Origin: Mycoplasma sp. CAG:776
Lineage (GTDB): Bacteria > Bacillota_I > Bacilli_A > RF39 > UBA660
Direction of reading: 5' to 3'
Assembly: GCA_000438195.1 (NCBI GenBank)
Contig: FR903078.1
Location: forward strand, 62,001 to 126,000
Length of the DNA stretch: 64,000 nucleotides
Numbering within the stretch: position 1 is the stretch's first letter; every line of letters begins with the position of its first letter. The notes under the pieces are model-generated. The model worked only from the letters and a program-made list of their open reading frames with translations. It did no database searches and was not told the DNA's origin. Below are positions 61,594 through 64,000 of this stretch, piece after piece. Made by a program: the position numbers and the translations under genes.

Positions 61594-62040
61594 ATGAATT
61601 TTCCAAGAATGAAGGAAATCAGGGAAAATGCTGGTTTAAAGCAAAAAGATATTGCAGAAGCAATGAATGTTTCTAAAGGAAGCTATAGTATGTGGGAATG
61701 TGGAACAGATACTATTCCTCTAAAGAGATTAAATCAATTCTGTAATTATTTTGATGTTTCTATTGATTATGTAGTCGGATTTAATGACAAAAAGAAATAC
61801 GCAAATCAAAAACCAGATATTAAAATAAAGGTCACTGGTGAAAATTTGAAAAAGATAAGACAAAAGAAAGGCTTAACTCAAGTGCAAATTTCTAATGAAC
61901 TAAATATTAATCAACCAACTTGGAATCGTTATGAAAATGCTAAGAATTTAATTCTTACCACTACACTTTATGAGTTAGCTAAAAAATATCATTATTCTAT
62001 AGATAAAATACTCGGAAAGGATAAAGATAGTGAGGAATAA
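61594..62040 (+). CDS. tandem-HTH XRE regulator
   Basis: The 148-residue protein has two Cro/C1 HTH domains (MKEIRENAGLKQKDIAEAMN; KKIRQKKGLTQVQISNELNI), each followed by YFDVSIDYVVG / KYHYSIDKILG. Domain arrangement and length match the proteins at 40086 and 54082. Start ATG behind GGTGATATAT. A terminator overlaps its end. Confidence 0.8.
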   Translation: MNFPRMKEIRENAGLKQKDIAEAMNVSKGSYSMWECGTDTIPLKRLNQFCNYFDVSIDYVVGFNDKKKYANQKPDIKIKVTGENLKKIRQKKGLTQVQISNELNINQPTWNRYENAKNLILTTTLYELAKKYHYSIDKILGKDKDSEE

Positions 62041-62066
62041 GACTGGGATAAACCGGTCTTTTTTTA
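62039..62066 (+). terminator. terminator after the XRE gene
   Basis: AAGACTGG pairs with CCGGTCTT (one G-T), followed by a T run. Confidence 0.65.
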
Positions 62067-62280
62067 TATTTTTTGGCATTTTGATAAACTCTTTTTAAAT
62101 AGATTATTCTATTTTAGCTATCTTAATTATTTTATTGTTAAGGTAAAGTTCTAATTTTCATTTATAAAGCTATTTTATCGCCTTCATTTTTTATAGAAAA
62201 ATGTAATAAAATACTTGATTTTTATATATAAATATAATATAATGAATATGCATTTTAAAAGTGCACTAACTAATGGAGAT

Positions 62281-62357
62281 GCGCCCTTAGCTCAATTGGA
62301 TAGAGCGTTAGACTACGGATCTAAAGGTTAGGGGTTCGACTCCCTTAGGGCGCACCA
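62281..62357 (+). tRNA. tRNA-Arg, anticodon ACG
   Basis: The acceptor GCGCCCT pairs with AGGGCGC, the anticodon loop CTACGGA gives ACG (A34 read as inosine), and the T arm is GGGGTTCGACTCCC. CCA is encoded. A TATAAT-like -10 lies about 40 bases upstream. tRNA-Pro follows four bases later. Confidence 0.95.
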
Positions 62358-62361
62358 TTAT

Positions 62362-62438
62362 CGAGAAGTAGCACAATTTGGTAGTGCACTTGGTTTGGGA
62401 CCAAGGGGTTGCAGGTTCAAATCCTGTCTTCTCGACCA
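62362..62438 (+). tRNA. tRNA-Pro, anticodon TGG
   Basis: The acceptor CGAGAAG pairs with CTTCTCG, the anticodon loop TTTGGGA gives TGG, the T arm is GCAGGTTCAAATCCTGT, and CCA is encoded. It is co-transcribed with tRNA-Arg(ACG). Confidence 0.94.
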
Positions 62439-62452
62439 TGATTGAAAGAAAT

Positions 62453-62477
62453 CTCATCTTATTGATGAGTTTTTTTA
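62453..62477 (+). terminator. terminator of the tRNA-Arg/tRNA-Pro transcript
   Basis: CTCATC, loop TTATT and GATGAG are followed by seven or more T. Confidence 0.7.
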
Positions 62478-62478
62478 T

Positions 62479-62510
62479 GCCTGCAATTCCCCTTGGTCTA
62501 AACAAGTGCT
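62479..62510. repeat. inverted partial copy of tRNA-Pro
   Basis: The sequence CCTGCAATTCCCCTTGGTCT and the following AAACAAGTGC is close to the reverse complement of the tRNA-Pro anticodon and variable region (CTTGGTTTGGGACCAAGGGG with TTGCAGG). It lies just after the tRNA terminator. Confidence 0.5.
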
Positions 62511-63038
62511 TCAAATATAAATTCGTTCAAATAATTTATAAAAATTTTTAGCCTCTAATTCAAAACTGATATAAATCTTTTTTAGTCCTACTTTTAAAAA
62601 AGCCTATTTTAAAACTTATTCGAATAGTTCCTTGTTCTATTAATTCTATAAATTTATTAAAATTCTTTAATTTATAGTATTTTATTTGATAATATTTGTA
62701 ATATTTCTTGTTATTCCTAGCTGTTGGCCAATCATATAAAATATTTTTATTTGTTTCTTTATCTGGATATCCATATCTCATACATAACTCTTTCATTTCT
62801 ATTCCGCTTGGTTTTAAATTAAATAATATAGTGTAAGAATTTGTATATCCTAATTTTGTTTTGATTTCAATTCCGTTATAATCTGGCATATCTAAATTAT
62901 CTTCTTTTTTTCCTAGAAGATCTTCTAAAGTCTTCCCTACTCCGGTATAACCTTTTCTTGTAGATTTTACATATCCAAGTCCAAGTGCTCTTATTTTTTA
63001 AATTCTTCATTTAATAATTCTAAATTTTTTGTTTGCAT
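62511..63038 (-). pseudogene. MvaI/BcnI-type restriction endonuclease remnant
   Basis: The start ATG (63038-63036, behind GATGGAGG) reads MQTKNLELLNEEFKK then stop; restoring one base in the A-run gives IRALGLGYVKSTRKGYTGVG followed by KTLEDLLGKKEDN. The main frame (DYNGIEIKTKLGYTNSYTIL, PSGIEMKELCMRYGYPD) matches the MvaI/BcnI family with the D...EIK catalytic element. The family's C-terminal SFEI...IY element appears in another frame (ISFELEAKNFYKLFERIYI), implying a second frameshift near 62600. No methyltransferase is nearby, so an active nuclease would be dangerous; loss is plausible. Confidence 0.65.
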
Positions 63039-63157
63039 TTTTCCTCCATCAGGAAATTATACTACAATATTTATTTTCTTTATGTCGAAGTTTGTCTATC
63101 TGTTTTTTAAACATTTAAAAAGCAAGAAATCATTTTTAATTCTTACTCTATGTTTTC

Positions 63158-63496
63158 TTATTTAATTAATAAATATTTTTCTAAGTTTTCACAATAAATT
63201 TTTAAAATGTAATTATTCTCTGTTTTTAAATAATTTATGTTATCCTTAAATTCAAAGCCTCTTATTTGACTTTTATCTAATTCATAAACCATTTCATATT
63301 TAGGTTTGTAGGAACTCATTATGATAGGCCAGTATCTAAAATCAAATCTATTTATATCTTGAAATAAAAGAAGCCTTTTATTTGTTATACATATAGCTAA
63401 AGTGTACTTATTATCTTCAGCATAAACTAATATATCTTCTAATGTGATAATAATATGTTCATTTTCTTTTAATTCTATATTGGCTAAATTTATAAT
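63158..63496 (-). CDS. unknown PH-like domain protein, uncertain start
   Basis: A coding frame of ~112 residues that lacks a normal start codon: ITLEDILVYAEDNKYTLAIC, ITNKRLLLFQDINRFDF and KYEMVYELDKSQIRGFEFKD give the alternating pattern of bacterial PH-like domains (the TNKRLLLF motif). The region after AGAGGTG offers only ATT (63496-63494) at the right spacing. Either ATT is used or the gene has lost its ATG. It follows a frameshifted gene. Confidence 0.5.
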   Translation of the reverse strand: MINLANIELKENEHIIITLEDILVYAEDNKYTLAICITNKRLLLFQDINRFDFRYWPIIMSSYKPKYEMVYELDKSQIRGFEFKDNINYLKTENNYILKIYCENLEKYLLIK

Positions 63497-63525
63497 AAAA
63501 GAGCACCTCTTCTTCTTACTTTTTA

Positions 63526-63829
63526 CTATAAAATTATAAAATATAAAACGATACTCATAATTAAAAAAATAATATAAGATCTAGCAGAATTCTGGATATT
63601 AATATTTTCATCTTTACTAAATGCAAAAACTAATAATATAATCCACCCTATTATAGGAATTGAGAATACAATTTGGTATCCTAAATATCCCCACATAGTA
63701 ATTGGCTTATATTGCTCAGGAATATTTTCTTCGCTTATTAAATAATTCCATATTTCTCTTTTGATTTCCACAATTATAGCAAATATTAGACCCTTTTCTT
63801 ATCTTTTCTCCGCATTTCTCACAATACAT
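63526..63829 (-). pseudogene. zinc-ribbon membrane protein, apparently frameshifted
   Basis: An ATG at 63829-63827 starts a zinc ribbon MYCEKCGEKIRKGSNICYNC (four Cys in CxxC pairs). The frame then ends after about 37 codons. In the next frame the downstream part of the same family reads ENIPEQYKPITMWGYLGYQI, FSIPIIGWIILLVFAF, and QNSARSYIIF, the usual continuation of zinc-ribbon/double-helix Bacillota proteins. One frameshift near 63770 would separate the two halves; the second half has its own GTG start and could also be translated alone. Confidence 0.6.
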
Positions 63830-63855
63830 ATAATCCTACACTCACTTTCATTTGT

Positions 63856-64000
63856 TTATTCTTCTTTAAATTCTATTATTTCTAATAAGTCTTCAGCATC
63901 AATTTTATGCATCTTTTTATCACTATCAAAAGAAATATATCCTTTATTTTCTTCATAGTAATAAAAAGCAATACTAGTTATTATTTTATTTTTCTTATCT
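63856..64000 (-). CDS. unknown protein, C-terminal part (cut by window edge)
   Basis: The last ~48 codons of an open frame run from the window edge to a TAA at 63858-63856. They read IITSIAFYYYEENKGYISFD, SDKKMHKIDAEDLLEIIEFK and EE. No family can be recognised from this part. Confidence 0.5.
   Translation of the reverse strand, partial: DKKNKIITSIAFYYYEENKGYISFDSDKKMHKIDAEDLLEIIEFKEE

Noticed and set aside
62308..62514. Minus-strand open frame containing GFEPATPWSQTK across the tRNA genes
   Set aside because: It is the antisense translation of tRNA-Arg and tRNA-Pro; this motif is a well-known spurious protein from tRNA loci.
63761..63958. Plus-strand frame at the right edge
   Set aside because: Antisense to the zinc-ribbon gene and the edge CDS.
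1..64000. CRISPR array, rRNA operon, insertion sequence or alternative genetic code
   Set aside because: No regularly spaced repeats, no rRNA sequence and no transposase frame were found; TGA ends genes and Trp is TGG.

Overview
The window is AT-rich chromosomal DNA from a low-GC Gram-positive bacterium of the Bacillota. Endospore genes (a spoIIIAH-like gene, gerE, gerM and a gerA-type germinant receptor operon), a SufS/SufU pair, a serS T-box leader and an L20-type infC leader point to the class Bacilli, probably an uncultured gut lineage with a reduced genome. The lineage is an inference. The standard genetic code is used (TGA as stop, TGG for Trp). No rRNA, CRISPR array, transposase or intact prophage was seen.

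Layout. 1-5.6 kb: competence genes comEC (cut by the edge) and comEA, a small surface protein, hemW, an unknown HTH-rich protein, lepA. 5.7-8.2 kb: a glycosyltransferase and a membrane-anchored Hint-domain protein, divergent from an XRE regulator. 8.2-10.8 kb: a membrane protein, then spoIIIAH, gerE and gerM. 10.9-15.2 kb: a MarR-controlled ABC exporter pair fused by a deletion, and an intact plus a broken Nudix gene. 15.4-15.8 kb: tRNA-Arg with a partial downstream copy that looks like an attachment-site scar. 15.8-24.8 kb: a compact translation-linked operon (NatAB-like ABC transporter, metallopeptidase, RNA methyltransferase, rimM, trmD), an SDR, and serS with its T-box. 24.8-36.7 kb: another ABC transporter, sufSU, several unknowns, a PfkB/Smr pair, a short alaS, rplT-rpmI-infC, yqeY and rpsU.

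36.7-40.5 kb holds the most notable system: a C39-peptidase ABC exporter, a small accessory membrane protein and three consecutive 43-47-residue peptides with double-glycine leaders, divergent from a tandem-HTH regulator. This looks like an undescribed multi-peptide bacteriocin or signal-peptide locus. 40.5-46.9 kb: a permease, frr, two thioredoxin-fold-like anchored proteins without the active-site cysteines, tsf, rpsB, yidD. 47-52.6 kb: tRNA-Ser, the gerA operon, a frameshifted capA and a GDPD phosphodiesterase. 52.6-54.5 kb: a second anchored protein sharing its N-terminal third, promoter layout and divergent XRE partner with the Hint protein. 54.6-59.6 kb: an operon of phosphoketolase, a CrtI-like FAD oxidoreductase and a ferredoxin-type reductase. 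59.7-64 kb: tRNA-Ala, rpoZ, unknowns, a third tandem-HTH regulator, tRNA-Arg and tRNA-Pro, and a run of decayed or frameshifted genes including a MvaI/BcnI-type restriction endonuclease remnant.

Two ribosomal proteins, S2 and L20, carry nearly the same extra C-terminal Rho_N-like tail, and infC probably starts at AUA. Several breaks (capA, restriction enzyme) lie in runs of A, so sequencing error must be excluded before calling them pseudogenes.
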